A DNA stretch of 64,000 nucleotides from Deltaproteobacteria bacterium (GTDB lineage: Bacteria > Desulfobacterota > Desulfovibrionia > Desulfovibrionales > Desulfovibrionaceae), in contig JAITWK010000037.1 in NCBI GenBank assembly GCA_031285295.1, positions 53,219 through 117,218 on the forward strand, in the 5' to 3' direction. Positions 34,725-43,074 of the stretch are shown in pieces (positions within the stretch are counted from its first letter, which is position 1; each line of letters starts with the position of its first letter). The position numbers and the translations under genes are program-made. The notes under the pieces were generated by a model. It made no database searches and had not been told where the DNA came from. It saw only the letters and a program-made list of their open reading frames with translations.

Positions 34725-36159
34725 GCCATCAGCTCTGTATTTCATCTTTTTTATTTATTTCTTCTGCCTGGCCTTCCTGTTGCAGCTTTGTCCGCAGCAG
34801 GCCCATGCCGCAGCCCTGGCGGCGAATTTGCCACCAAGCTTCACCCTGCACAGCCTGGGCAACGGAGAAGGCCCTACTCTGCTGGTCATCGGCGGCATCC
34901 AGGGCGACGAACCCGGCGGTTTTTCCGCCGCCTCACTGCTGGTTACCCACTACCAGATCAATAAGGGCAGCATCTGGGTGGTGCCAAACCTTAACTTTCC
35001 CAGCATTATTTCCAGCACACGCGGCCTGCACGGCGACATGAACCGCAAATTCGCCTCCATATCAAGTCAGGATCCGGAATTTGAGACCGTGCGGCGCGTC
35101 CAGGAACTTATTCTGGACCCTAAAGTGGATTTGGTGCTCAATCTGCACGATGGCAGCGGCTTTTACCGGCATGTGCATGAAAACCGCCTGCGCAACCCCA
35201 GCCGCTGGGGCCAGTGCATTGTCATCGATCAGGAAGCGATTGACCCGGATCTGGCGCAAAACCCGCGCTTTCAAAATCTGCACGGCATCGCCTCGCGGGT
35301 GGCGGACGAAGTAAACACGCGACTGTTGCAGCATCCGCACCTCTACAACATCAAAAATACCCACACGCGCAACTATGACCGGGAAATGGAAAAATCCCTC
35401 AGTTATTTTGCGATATGCGCGGGAAAAGCCGCCTTCGGCCTGGAAGCCAGCAAAGAGCTGCCGCCGGGTATCCGGGCCTATTACCACGCCTGCCTGCTGG
35501 AAGCTTTCATGCGCGAGATGGGTATAGAATTTACGCGCAAATTTCAGTTTTCGCCGCAAGGGGTGCTGACGGCCCTGAACCGGGATGTTTCCGTGCGTCT
35601 GTACGATAACCGCACCGTGCTGGCGCTTGATGACGCAAGAAGCGTTACCAGCGGCTATATTCCGGTACGCCGGGGGGCGGACGTAAAAATCGCAGTCAGC
35701 AATCCGCTGCTGGCGGTGCTGCCCGGCAAAAAACAGTGGCGGGTGGTGTACGGCAACCGTACTCTGACCAGTTTTACCCCACAGTACTTTGATTTTGATG
35801 AATCACTGAATACAGTTGAACTGGTGGTGGACGGGGAGCGGATCAGCGCGAAACTGGGCGATATGATCCAGGTGCGCAAATCCTTTGTCGTTGAAAGTCT
35901 GTCCGGTTACCGGGTGAACGCCATCGGCGCAACCGAGGAAGTAGACGGCAGTGAATGCGGCGTCACCCTGCGGCGCGAGCATTTTCAGAATCGTTTCTCC
36001 CTGGACAGGGCAGGACAGGTTTACCGGGTGGAAATATATAAGGACCACGCTTTTTGCGGCATGGTCCTGATAAATTTCGGGCGTGAGAACAGCCCCATGC
36101 TATCCAATAACCCACTTACCGCCAGAGCCGAAAGCAGTTCCGACTCTGACGGGCGTTAG
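34702..36159 (+). CDS. M99 family DL-carboxypeptidase, Csd4/Pgp1-like (cell shape)
   Basis: This secreted zinc carboxypeptidase probably trims peptidoglycan tripeptides to dipeptides. From the ATG at 34702 (485 aa) it begins with a signal peptide (FIFFIYFFCLAFLLQLCPQQAHA). The zinc-site segment is GGIQGDEPGGF with Q67 and E70, then LNLHDGSGF with H149. A Gln in place of the usual M14 His, and the Q+3E+79H spacing, are what I recall for Helicobacter Csd4 (Q46, E49, H128). A beta-rich C-terminal half (about 300-485) fits Csd4's barrel and Ig-like domains. Csd4/Pgp1 set helical cell shape, which fits a vibrioid cell. The ribosome site is poor, so the start is uncertain. Confidence 0.8.
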   Translation: MQRWKACKPSALYFIFFIYFFCLAFLLQLCPQQAHAAALAANLPPSFTLHSLGNGEGPTLLVIGGIQGDEPGGFSAASLLVTHYQINKGSIWVVPNLNFPSIISSTRGLHGDMNRKFASISSQDPEFETVRRVQELILDPKVDLVLNLHDGSGFYRHVHENRLRNPSRWGQCIVIDQEAIDPDLAQNPRFQNLHGIASRVADEVNTRLLQHPHLYNIKNTHTRNYDREMEKSLSYFAICAGKAAFGLEASKELPPGIRAYYHACLLEAFMREMGIEFTRKFQFSPQGVLTALNRDVSVRLYDNRTVLALDDARSVTSGYIPVRRGADVKIAVSNPLLAVLPGKKQWRVVYGNRTLTSFTPQYFDFDESLNTVELVVDGERISAKLGDMIQVRKSFVVESLSGYRVNAIGATEEVDGSECGVTLRREHFQNRFSLDRAGQVYRVEIYKDHAFCGMVLINFGRENSPMLSNNPLTARAESSSDSDGR

Positions 36160-36189
36160 GCGCTGACAGCGTCTAATCTTCAAAAACTT

Positions 36190-36495
36190 CTATTCTTCAA
36201 ATTCTTCGCCGTTCAACTCGGCGCGGAACTTGCGCGAAAGCCTGAATACCACAACCTTGCGCGGCGGCAGGAGAATGCTCTCCTCGGTTTGCGGGTTGCG
36301 GCCCTTCCTGGCTTTTTTGTCATAAGCTTCAAACTTTCCGAACCCGCTGATCAACAGGGCATGATCCTTTTTTATGGACTGCTTCATGATGCTCAACATG
36401 GATTCAACAATACCCTTCATTTCCATCCGGTTGCGATTGACCCGCTCATAAACGGCATCAACAATATCCGCCTTGGTCAAGGTTTTTTCACTCAT
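36190..36495 (-). CDS. ihfA: Integration host factor / HU family DNA-bending protein
   Basis: This 101-residue member of the HU/IHF fold is closest in look to IHF alpha: LTKADIVDAVYERVNRNRMEMK at the N-terminus, SGFGKFEAYDKKARKGRNPQTEE for the arm, and the Pro-tip region. It ends with an acidic tail (AELNGEEFEE). IHF bends DNA between enhancer-bound activators and sigma-54 polymerase, which is relevant to the prdR and flagellar promoters here. It converges with the M99 gene and is followed upstream by the HIT gene on the same strand. Confidence 0.88.
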   Translation of the reverse strand: MSEKTLTKADIVDAVYERVNRNRMEMKGIVESMLSIMKQSIKKDHALLISGFGKFEAYDKKARKGRNPQTEESILLPPRKVVVFRLSRKFRAELNGEEFEE

Positions 36496-36541
36496 TATTC
36501 CTCCAGCCAGCTTCTATTTTCAGTTGCATTAATAAATCAGG

Positions 36542-36961
36542 TTACCGGCCAATAGTGGAGCCAAGTTTTTCCGCCATAGCATTCATTTGATCCATACTCG
36601 CATATTTGGTCTGCTTCCAGGGATCAATGAGCCTGTCGCCCGCACGGCGCGGAATCACATGCCAATGCAGATGCATCACTTCCTGCCCGGAAGCGGGAAA
36701 ATTGTTTTGCAGGCAATTGAACCCCTCGGCTCCGGCCACCTGGAGCTGCGCGTGACCAATCCGGCGCATGGCCTGCAACAGGGCATCACCGGTGCCGGGC
36801 TCCAATTCAAGCAAAGTGGCGGCGTGCTTTTTCGGCACCACCAGCGTATGTCCGGGCGCGGCCGGGTTCAAATCCAAAAAAGCCAGCACATGCTCGTTCT
36901 CGTAAACTTTCGAGCATGGTATTTCGCCCTTGATTATGCGGCAAAAAATACAATCTTCCAT
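36542..36961 (-). CDS. HIT family nucleotide hydrolase/transferase
   Basis: This histidine-triad protein (139 aa from the ATG at 36961) hydrolyses nucleoside phosphoramidates or related purine nucleotides. It starts MEDCIFCRIIKGEIPCSKVYEN, with the CxxC zinc site. It continues with FLDLNPAAPGHTLVVPKKH and ends with the triad motif HLHWHVIPR. This is the bacterial HinT-like branch. A start two codons earlier is possible. It may be co-transcribed with ihfA (46-base spacer). Confidence 0.92.
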   Translation of the reverse strand: MEDCIFCRIIKGEIPCSKVYENEHVLAFLDLNPAAPGHTLVVPKKHAATLLELEPGTGDALLQAMRRIGHAQLQVAGAEGFNCLQNNFPASGQEVMHLHWHVIPRRAGDRLIDPWKQTKYASMDQMNAMAEKLGSTIGR

Positions 36962-37237
36962 ACCCACCCCATTTATCTTTAAGCGTTATCCTATTATCAT
37001 CTGACCAAAGGTCAATTTTGACAAATAGAACTCTTTCTGAAATATATCCATTATTGCATATAACAGCCTAAAAAAATAGACCAAAAATTGCTTTTGTTAT
37101 AATCACTATTGTTAGTCGTTGTATTTCTTGGCTTTATTCTTTGGTATACGTCAGACCAACACTTATTGGCAAGTTATATTTGGAAGTTATGCTTAATTTG
37201 CTGTTTTAATTTTCCGGATAACGTTTATATCTGCCCC

Positions 37238-38359
37238 ATGCGTTTTTATCATCCCGAACCTCCACGGCCCGCAAATCGCCAAATTCACCCGGTCTTCATC
37301 CCGTTTGCCGGTTGCCCGGAGCGTTGCGTTTTTTGCGCCCAGAATCTGCAAAGCGGACAGGAGACCACTCCGGCGGAGTATCTGATCGAAAGCGCGTTCA
37401 AGCAACTGGAAAACCTGCCGCCGCTCAAATTTAGGGGCGGCTTCCAAACAAATCCCCCACCCGAACTGGCCTTCTACGGTGGCACCTTCACCGCCCTGCC
37501 CGTGGCGGTGCAGGAAGCTCTGCTTGCTGAAGCCGGTCGCCTGAAAAATCTCGGCCTTGTCAGCCGGGTGCGCTGTTCCACCCGCCCGGACGCCATTACG
37601 CCGGAAATTTTGCAGCGCCTGCGAACTTACAGCATAGGCAACCACCACGATTCCCGTGTTCTGGATGATATTGAAATCGGCGTGCAAAGCTTCTGCCGGG
37701 AGCCTTTGGATGCCTCCAGACGCAACTACAGCGGCGAAACAGCCGTGCGGGCCTGCCGCCTGGTGCGTGAAAACGGTTTTGGTCTGGGCATACAGCTGAT
37801 GCCCGGAATGCCGGGCATGAGCGCGGCTCACTTTAAGCGGGATGTGGAAATTTGCGCCGGGCTTGAGCCGGATACGTCCAGGCTTTACCCCTGCCTGGTG
37901 CTAGCGGGCACGAGACTGGCCGAATTGTGGCAAGCGGAAGACTTCCTCCCCTGGAGCCTGGAAGAAGTTCTGGAACATCTGCCGCCCGCCATGCTGGCCC
38001 TCTGGAAACGCGGCATACGAATCATCAGAATCGGACTTGCCCCGCAACCGGAACTGGAAACCGCCATTCTGGCCGGACCGTCCCACCCGGCGTTGGGGCA
38101 GCGCCTGCGCAGTTTGGCCCTGTTCGAATTTTTGTCCGAAAAAATAAGCCAGTTTGACCAGTTAAACCCGCCTGTCCAGTTGAACAAGGCGGAACAACCA
38201 GCCCTGAATATTTCTTTGTATGTTCCCAAACGCTACCAGGGCGAACTGTTCGGCCACGGCGGAGAACTGAACGAACGCTACGCGGCTCTTGGCCTGACGC
38301 CAGATCGCATAGTCTGGTGGGACAAAGAATATTTCAGCCTCGGCAACAAACAGCTTTAA
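37238..38359 (+). CDS. Radical SAM protein, Elp3/YhcC-like
   Basis: This 373-residue radical SAM protein starts at the ATG at 37238 (MRFYHPEPPRP). The longer frame from 37109 is upstream spacer. The 4Fe-4S motif is CPERCVFC (C-x3-C-x2-C) within FIPFAGCPERCVFCAQN. FYGGTFTALP is the SAM-binding GGTFT-type segment. GVQSF and LGIQLMPGMPGMS are typical of the Elp3/YhcC group, some of which act on tRNA or as coproporphyrinogen-oxidase-like proteins. The C-terminal part ends NERYAALGLTPDRIVWWDKEYF. The substrate is unknown. The 270-base spacer upstream holds a TGACCAAAGGTCA dyad and little else. Confidence 0.85.
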   Translation: MRFYHPEPPRPANRQIHPVFIPFAGCPERCVFCAQNLQSGQETTPAEYLIESAFKQLENLPPLKFRGGFQTNPPPELAFYGGTFTALPVAVQEALLAEAGRLKNLGLVSRVRCSTRPDAITPEILQRLRTYSIGNHHDSRVLDDIEIGVQSFCREPLDASRRNYSGETAVRACRLVRENGFGLGIQLMPGMPGMSAAHFKRDVEICAGLEPDTSRLYPCLVLAGTRLAELWQAEDFLPWSLEEVLEHLPPAMLALWKRGIRIIRIGLAPQPELETAILAGPSHPALGQRLRSLALFEFLSEKISQFDQLNPPVQLNKAEQPALNISLYVPKRYQGELFGHGGELNERYAALGLTPDRIVWWDKEYFSLGNKQL

Positions 38360-38394
38360 CGCTGCGTCATCAGTTGAACACACATGGCAGTGCC

Positions 38395-39591
38395 TCATTC
38401 ATAGCTGAAATATTTTGCCTCCGCCGCATCAAACACCTCTCGCGAACGCTCATAAATTCGCAAGGCATTGCCTCCGCTGGTAGCGCTGCCGCTGTTTCCT
38501 TCGCCCTGGTTACCCAGACTCTTCATTTTTTCAAGCCAGGCTGCCCGCGCTTGCGGCATGGCCGCATCCAGCCAGCGGCGTCTCTCCACATCGCTAATCC
38601 GGAACACCGCCGTACCGGAAGCAACCAAATCCCTTTGCGCCTGCAAATTGGCCTCATAAAGCGCCCGCCCCACGGCCAGCGACATGGCCAGGCCTGTCCC
38701 GGCGTCCAGAGCCGCCCGGCAATCCGGCGGCAAAGACTCATACCTGGCCTGGTTCATGCCAAGCCAAAAGGCTTCCAGACGCAAATTGCACAAGGTTACG
38801 CTGCTCGGAGGCGGAACCAGCTTTAAATTACTCATGGCAATCAGGGGAAAAAAGCTGCCGTCAGCGCTCCGGTTTTCAAGAACTTCCGCAAAAGCGAGGG
38901 AGGGCATGGTTTGCGGGTTCGCATCCAGAGCGCGCAGCAGTTTAAGGCTGTCACTGCCGATGGTCAGAATCTTCTTGCCGCGCAAATCAGACTGCCGGTG
39001 GATCTCGCCTCTGGTCATATTAAGCTGAAAGGGCGCGGAACTGTGCACACCGAGAACCTTGATGCCTGCAAACTCGGCCTGGATTTCCGGCGTTTCGGCG
39101 AACAGGGTCCAGAAGCCCTCGGATCCGGCCAGACTGTTGGAGAGGTACGAGGGCAGACCAAAGACGCCAGCATAGGCGAAATCGCCCGGATGTGCGCTCA
39201 GAGGCATATGGCCGATGCCCAGCCTGCCGTCCCGCACGGCATCAAAATACTCACGCCTGGTAAAGCGATCATCCTGGCCCACAAGCCCGATTTGCAGCTT
39301 GCCGCCGGTTTGCTCCCGAATTTGCTCAATCCAGGGCAGCCAGACCTTTTGCGTAACCGGATGATCCGCAGGATAAACCGAAGCCATCAAAATACTAATT
39401 ACGCCTTCATCAGCAGGCTTTATTGATTGTTCGGGCGGCGCTGATTGCCCGGTTTGCCCAGGCTGCGCGGATAACCCCTGTTGCGCACCGAACAGGCACA
39501 GGGCGAGGAGTATAAAAAAACTCAGAGTGAGGCACAGGATGCGCCGAATCAAATCTGACACAGCATCACGGCAAAATGAGGCACTGCCCAT
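38395..39591 (-). CDS. TRAP-type C4-dicarboxylate/solute receptor (DctP-like), orphan
   Basis: This is a periplasmic solute-binding protein (398 aa) of the TRAP transporter DctP family, with a signal peptide (LCLTLSFFILLALCLFGAQQGLSA). Family features are MASVYPADHPVTQKVWLPWIEQIREQTGGKLQI, the arginine-bearing SDLRGKKILT region and FAEVLENR, plus the NLKLVPPPSSVTL segment. No DctQ/DctM membrane genes lie nearby, so it is an orphan receptor. The start at 39591 has GGAGG 5 bases upstream and lies inside a palindromic repeat copy, so residues 1-17 (MGSASFCRDAVSDLIRR) are repeat-derived. Confidence 0.82.
   Translation of the reverse strand: MGSASFCRDAVSDLIRRILCLTLSFFILLALCLFGAQQGLSAQPGQTGQSAPPEQSIKPADEGVISILMASVYPADHPVTQKVWLPWIEQIREQTGGKLQIGLVGQDDRFTRREYFDAVRDGRLGIGHMPLSAHPGDFAYAGVFGLPSYLSNSLAGSEGFWTLFAETPEIQAEFAGIKVLGVHSSAPFQLNMTRGEIHRQSDLRGKKILTIGSDSLKLLRALDANPQTMPSLAFAEVLENRSADGSFFPLIAMSNLKLVPPPSSVTLCNLRLEAFWLGMNQARYESLPPDCRAALDAGTGLAMSLAVGRALYEANLQAQRDLVASGTAVFRISDVERRRWLDAAMPQARAAWLEKMKSLGNQGEGNSGSATSGGNALRIYERSREVFDAAEAKYFSYE
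39548..39590. repeat. Palindromic repeat, half copy (family member C)
   Basis: The read TCTGACACAGCATCACGGCA, then AAATGAGGCACTGCCC, matches the right arm of the copies at 51.7 and 60.6 kb and, reverse-complemented, the copy at 1.1 kb. It overlaps codons 1 to about 15 of the TRAP receptor gene. A 14-bp inverted match (GGCAGTGCCTCATT) also lies at 38386-38399, just past that gene's stop. Confidence 0.65.
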
Positions 39592-39676
39592 AGCAACCTC
39601 CACTTGCTAGCTTTACCTGTATGAGCTATATTCATTAATAAAATTTTAAAATTAAAATTAATTTGCCATACAAATA

Positions 39677-40612
39677 ATGAATCCCGCAAATGAAAAAATA
39701 ATACCAGTTCGATGGGGCCTGTTTTCCGGCCTGCTGATCCTGCTTGCGCTTTTTTTCGGCAATGCCCCGGAGGCTGCGGCCAAAACCACCCCCGCCCGGC
39801 AGAACCAGAACCTGAAACAGCAAACCACAGAGTCAAATCCAGCCTCCGAATCAACATCCGGTCAAATGTCCGGCAAAACCTCCGCCCAGCCCCTTGTTGC
39901 CGCGCCGCAAGCCGCCCTCGCTACCCGCAGCCTCATGCACAAGGACGAACGCTGCTCCGTAATGGTCAACTACCCCCAGGTAGGCAACAGCAAAATTGAC
40001 GCCGAACTGGATTACTGGGCGGGCAAAACCGTCAGCACCTTTGTTGCCGGAGCGGCCAGCCTGTCCCCAAAGGGGGTAACCCGTTTCAGCATGCTGGTTG
40101 ATTATGAATTCAGCGAGTCTTCCGACAATTTTCTGAGCATCGTCTTTCGCATCAATACCGAAACCGGCGGGCCGCACCCCGACCCCGGCATGGTAGCCTT
40201 CACCTACGACCTTTCCGACGGGCGCAAACTCGACTTGCAGGATCTTTTCAGCAACAGCTACGGGCTGTTGGATTTTATTTCCGCCTATGCTTATGAGAAC
40301 CTGCTGGACAAGCTCGGCCCGGAACACGAAAACAGCATCAAACAGGGTACCGGAGGAGATCCGGTAAACTTTTCGCTTTTCGCCCTGCGTCCCGATGGCC
40401 TTGTTTTCTATTTCCCGCCCTATCAGGTGGCTGCCTACGAACTGGGCGAACAGCAGGTCACCATCGGGCTGGACAAGCTTGAGCGCTTCAAGCCCAGGTC
40501 CGGCGTCTGGAACAACAAATCCGCCGCAGGCTACAGCCTCCGCTCCGGCCTTGAGTCCGAACTCAACCACCGTCAGGCCCGCCTTGGCTTGCCCGGCAAC
40601 CGGCCACAATAA
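39677..40612 (+). CDS. DUF3298/RsiV-type exported protein
   Basis: This exported protein of 311 aa has a hydrophobic N-terminal segment (WGLFSGLLILLALFFGNAPEAAA) and then a Gln/Ser/Thr-rich linker (residues about 40-75). The C-terminal two thirds match the DUF4163/DUF3298 pair seen in anti-sigma factor RsiV and related lysozyme-binding envelope proteins: RFSMLVDYEFSESSDNFLSIVFR, GGPHPDPGMVAFTYDLSDGR, then FFPPYQVAAYELGEQ-like VTIGLDKL. No cytoplasmic anti-sigma helix is present, so it is not an RsiV orthologue. It overlaps functionally with the next gene (2-base gap). Confidence 0.75.
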   Translation: MNPANEKIIPVRWGLFSGLLILLALFFGNAPEAAAKTTPARQNQNLKQQTTESNPASESTSGQMSGKTSAQPLVAAPQAALATRSLMHKDERCSVMVNYPQVGNSKIDAELDYWAGKTVSTFVAGAASLSPKGVTRFSMLVDYEFSESSDNFLSIVFRINTETGGPHPDPGMVAFTYDLSDGRKLDLQDLFSNSYGLLDFISAYAYENLLDKLGPEHENSIKQGTGGDPVNFSLFALRPDGLVFYFPPYQVAAYELGEQQVTIGLDKLERFKPRSGVWNNKSAAGYSLRSGLESELNHRQARLGLPGNRPQ

Positions 40613-40614
40613 AC

Positions 40615-41745
40615 GTGAATAACCGATTTTGCCTGTTCTGGCTTTGCACGGTCTGCCTGTTAAGCCTGTTTTGTCCCCCCGCCCAGGCTCTGGGTGAAAA
40701 AGAACGGGATTATATGGTGGGTTTTCGCAGCCTGAGTTCAACCGGCGAAAAAAGCGAACTGCTGAACCTGGCTGTCTGGTATCCTTCTGGCCGGGACAAA
40801 CGCGACGATTATTCCATCAAACTGGGCTTCTGGGAAATACGGGCCGAAAGAAACGCGCGTCCGGCCTCCGGTCGCTTTCCGATCATCCTGCTCTCGCATG
40901 AGATGGCCGGGCATTACCTGGCCAACCATGATCTTTGCTCCGCTCTGGCCGCTGCCGGTTTCGTGGTGATCGCCCCCTTGCATCAGGGTGACAACTTCCG
41001 CAATGCCAACGCCATTTTCAGCGCCGCAAGCCACTTGCACCGTCCGCAGCAATTGCTGGCCGCCCTGAACCGGGTAAAAAACGAAAGTGAACTTTCCGGG
41101 CGTCTGGATTTGGACCGAATCGGGCTTTTAGGCTGCGGCAGCGGCGCGGCCACGGTTTTACAACTGGCCGGAGTTGGCCTGAACACAACCTTCGACCAGC
41201 CCGCGCACCTGCAATACTGCGCCGGGCCTCTGGCCGAACCGGCTTTTTGCAGCCGCTGGGCCAGAACCCGTTTCGCCTCCTTTGCAAACGATGTACGGGA
41301 AATAACCGGCAAATACGGAGCGCGGGCCTTCAACCCGGAACTTCCGGGGTTGCGGGCCGTGGGGCTGCTTGCGCCTGGCGGAACTTTCCTGCTGGATCGC
41401 GGTGAACTGGCCGCACTTTCCGTTCCGCTGGCGGCTGTCTTTGCCGGTGAAGAAGAGATTTATCACAGGCCGCAAAACGATACCGAACTACGCGAAATGT
41501 TTCCCGATCCGCTTGACGGCCTGCTCAGCAGCACAACCATTAAAGATATTGACCATTTTTCCTTTAACGCGCCCTGCCCCGGCAATTCGAATGAGCCGGG
41601 CGGGCCACGCGAGTGGGCCGAACTTCCGTCCGGCCTGTGCGGTCAGGCCGGTGCGGAACTGCGTGCGGGGTCCGGGCAGCAGCGCAACTATTATTTTATT
41701 TCATTTTTCCGCGCCAGCCTGGGGCTGCCCTTGCCGGCTGAATGA
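40615..41745 (+). CDS. Exported alpha/beta hydrolase-like protein with atypical nucleophile elbow
   Basis: This exported protein has 376 aa with a GTG start and a signal peptide (FCLFWLCTVCLLSLFCPPAQA). It resembles the predicted dienelactone-hydrolase group: LAVWYPSG, FPIILLSHEMAG (oxyanion region), LAAAGFVVIAPLHQGDN and DRIGLLGCGSGAAT at the nucleophile elbow, with a late DIDHFSF for the His. At the elbow G173-C174-G175-S176-G177 the usual central Ser is Gly, unless C174 is the nucleophile as in true dienelactone hydrolase. Activity is therefore uncertain. It sits directly behind the DUF3298 gene and ends before fabG. Confidence 0.72.
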   Translation: MNNRFCLFWLCTVCLLSLFCPPAQALGEKERDYMVGFRSLSSTGEKSELLNLAVWYPSGRDKRDDYSIKLGFWEIRAERNARPASGRFPIILLSHEMAGHYLANHDLCSALAAAGFVVIAPLHQGDNFRNANAIFSAASHLHRPQQLLAALNRVKNESELSGRLDLDRIGLLGCGSGAATVLQLAGVGLNTTFDQPAHLQYCAGPLAEPAFCSRWARTRFASFANDVREITGKYGARAFNPELPGLRAVGLLAPGGTFLLDRGELAALSVPLAAVFAGEEEIYHRPQNDTELREMFPDPLDGLLSSTTIKDIDHFSFNAPCPGNSNEPGGPREWAELPSGLCGQAGAELRAGSGQQRNYYFISFFRASLGLPLPAE

Positions 41746-41838
41746 TGGTCTTGCGCCTTTCCTCAAGTTCATATATGTCTCTCTTTTACCCTATTCCACT
41801 ACTCCGCATGTCCCGCAAGGGCCTGCAAGGAAAATGAC

Positions 41839-42582
41839 ATGAGCGAATTAACCCCCACAGCCCTGGTTACGGGCGGCTCAAGGGGCATAGGCCGGGCCAT
41901 TGCCATGGCCTTGGGCGAACAAGGCTTGCAGGTTTATCTGACCTACGCCAGCAAGGCGGCGGAAGCGGAAGCCGTTGCAGCCGAAATTATTGCCAAAGGC
42001 GGCCAGGCCAAAGCCTTTGCCTTGAATGTCGGCAATGCCGATGCCATTGCGGCTTTCTTCCAGAATGAAATCAAAGATAAGGTGCTGCTCTCCGCTCTGG
42101 TCAACAACGCCGGTATTACCAAAGATGGCTTCATGCTGCGCATGAAGGACGAGGACTGGGATTCCGTGCTTGGCGTCAACCTGCGCGGGCCTTTCATTTG
42201 CCTGCGCGAAGCCGCCAAAATCATGACCAGACAGCGCTGCGGGCGCATCGTCAACATAGTTTCCGTGGTGGGGCAGATGGGCAACGCCGGACAAGCCAAC
42301 TACAGCGCGGCCAAAGCCGGGCTGATTGGCCTGACCAAAGCTGCGGCCAAAGAGCTGGCCGCGCGTAACATCACGGTCAATGCCGTGGCTCCCGGCTTCA
42401 TCTCCACCGATATGACCGACGCGCTTGGCGAAGACGTGCAGGCCCAGTATCTTGCGCAGATTCCCCTTAAGCGTTTCGGAACTGTTCAGGATATTGCCGA
42501 TGCGGTAACTTTTTTGGTTTCCGATAAAGCCGGTTACATCACCGGGCAGGTCCTGTCGGTTAACGGCGGCATGTATTGCTAA
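41839..42582 (+). CDS. fabG: 3-oxoacyl-[ACP] reductase
   Basis: This NADPH-dependent reductase is the first reduction of the fatty-acid elongation cycle (247 aa). The Rossmann motif is TGGSRGIGRAIA (residues 11-22), with NNAGIT, the catalytic Ser in NIVSVVGQMGN, the YSAAK of NYSAAKAG and PGFISTDMT. AAGGA lies before the ATG. It leads the run fabG-acpP-fabF. A GC-rich hairpin (about 42605-42650) lies between fabG and acpP and may lower read-through or process the message. Confidence 0.95.
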   Translation: MSELTPTALVTGGSRGIGRAIAMALGEQGLQVYLTYASKAAEAEAVAAEIIAKGGQAKAFALNVGNADAIAAFFQNEIKDKVLLSALVNNAGITKDGFMLRMKDEDWDSVLGVNLRGPFICLREAAKIMTRQRCGRIVNIVSVVGQMGNAGQANYSAAKAGLIGLTKAAAKELAARNITVNAVAPGFISTDMTDALGEDVQAQYLAQIPLKRFGTVQDIADAVTFLVSDKAGYITGQVLSVNGGMYC

Positions 42583-42683
42583 AATTTATTTCATAATTAT
42601 TATGACTGGCGGCGGCCCACGCCTCGCGGCCGGGCTGCCAGTGCTTTAAACCTAAAACAACGATCCCGGTGATTGGAGGAAAA

Positions 42684-42917
42684 ATGTCTGTTGAAGCCAA
42701 AGTAAAACAAATTATTATTGACCAGCTCGGCGTTGATGAAAAAGAAGTGCTGCCCGAAGCTTCCTTTGTGGAAGATCTCGGTGCCGACTCTCTGGACCTG
42801 ACCGAACTGATCATGGCCATGGAAGAAGCTTTCGACGTCGAAATCGGCGACGAAGACGCCATGAAAATCCTCAAAGTAAAAGACGCTTACCAATACATCA
42901 CCGATCACGCCGAATAA
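42684..42917 (+). CDS. acpP: Acyl carrier protein
   Basis: This acidic 77-residue carrier is modified with phosphopantetheine at the Ser of [15 protein letters not shown] precedes the ATG at 42684; an in-frame ATG 5 codons earlier overlaps that site and is rejected. The sequence ([22 protein letters not shown]) is the standard AcpP start. It is flanked by fabG and fabF, and followed by a terminator-like hairpin that may leave it on an abundant short transcript. Confidence 0.97.
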   Translation: MSVEAKVKQIIIDQLGVDEKEVLPEASFVEDLGADSLDLTELIMAMEEAFDVEIGDEDAMKILKVKDAYQYITDHAE

Positions 42918-42950
42918 CACCGCGACCGGACAGCGAAACAATATGCGATA

Positions 42951-42990
42951 AAAAAGGACGTCTTACGGTTAGAGCCTGAGGCGTCCTTTT
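42951..42990 (+). terminator. Terminator-like hairpin between acpP and fabF
   Basis: AAAAGGACGTC (42952-42962) pairs with GGCGTCCTTTT (42980-42990), with one mismatch, around an 17-base loop, ending in TTTT. It probably gives partial termination after acpP. Confidence 0.6.
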
Positions 42991-43074
42991 GCCGCAAAAA
43001 ACATCGCATAGGCCTATTTTTTGAAAATCGACGCTTTGCCGGTGTTTTTTCAATCGGACAATAGTGAGGAACTA

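Noticed and set aside
38386..39591. TRAP receptor gene as the cargo of a small transposon with 14-bp inverted ends
   Set aside because: The match beyond 14 bp is lost on the left side and no target duplication or transposase is present; it is better explained by separate repeat remnants.
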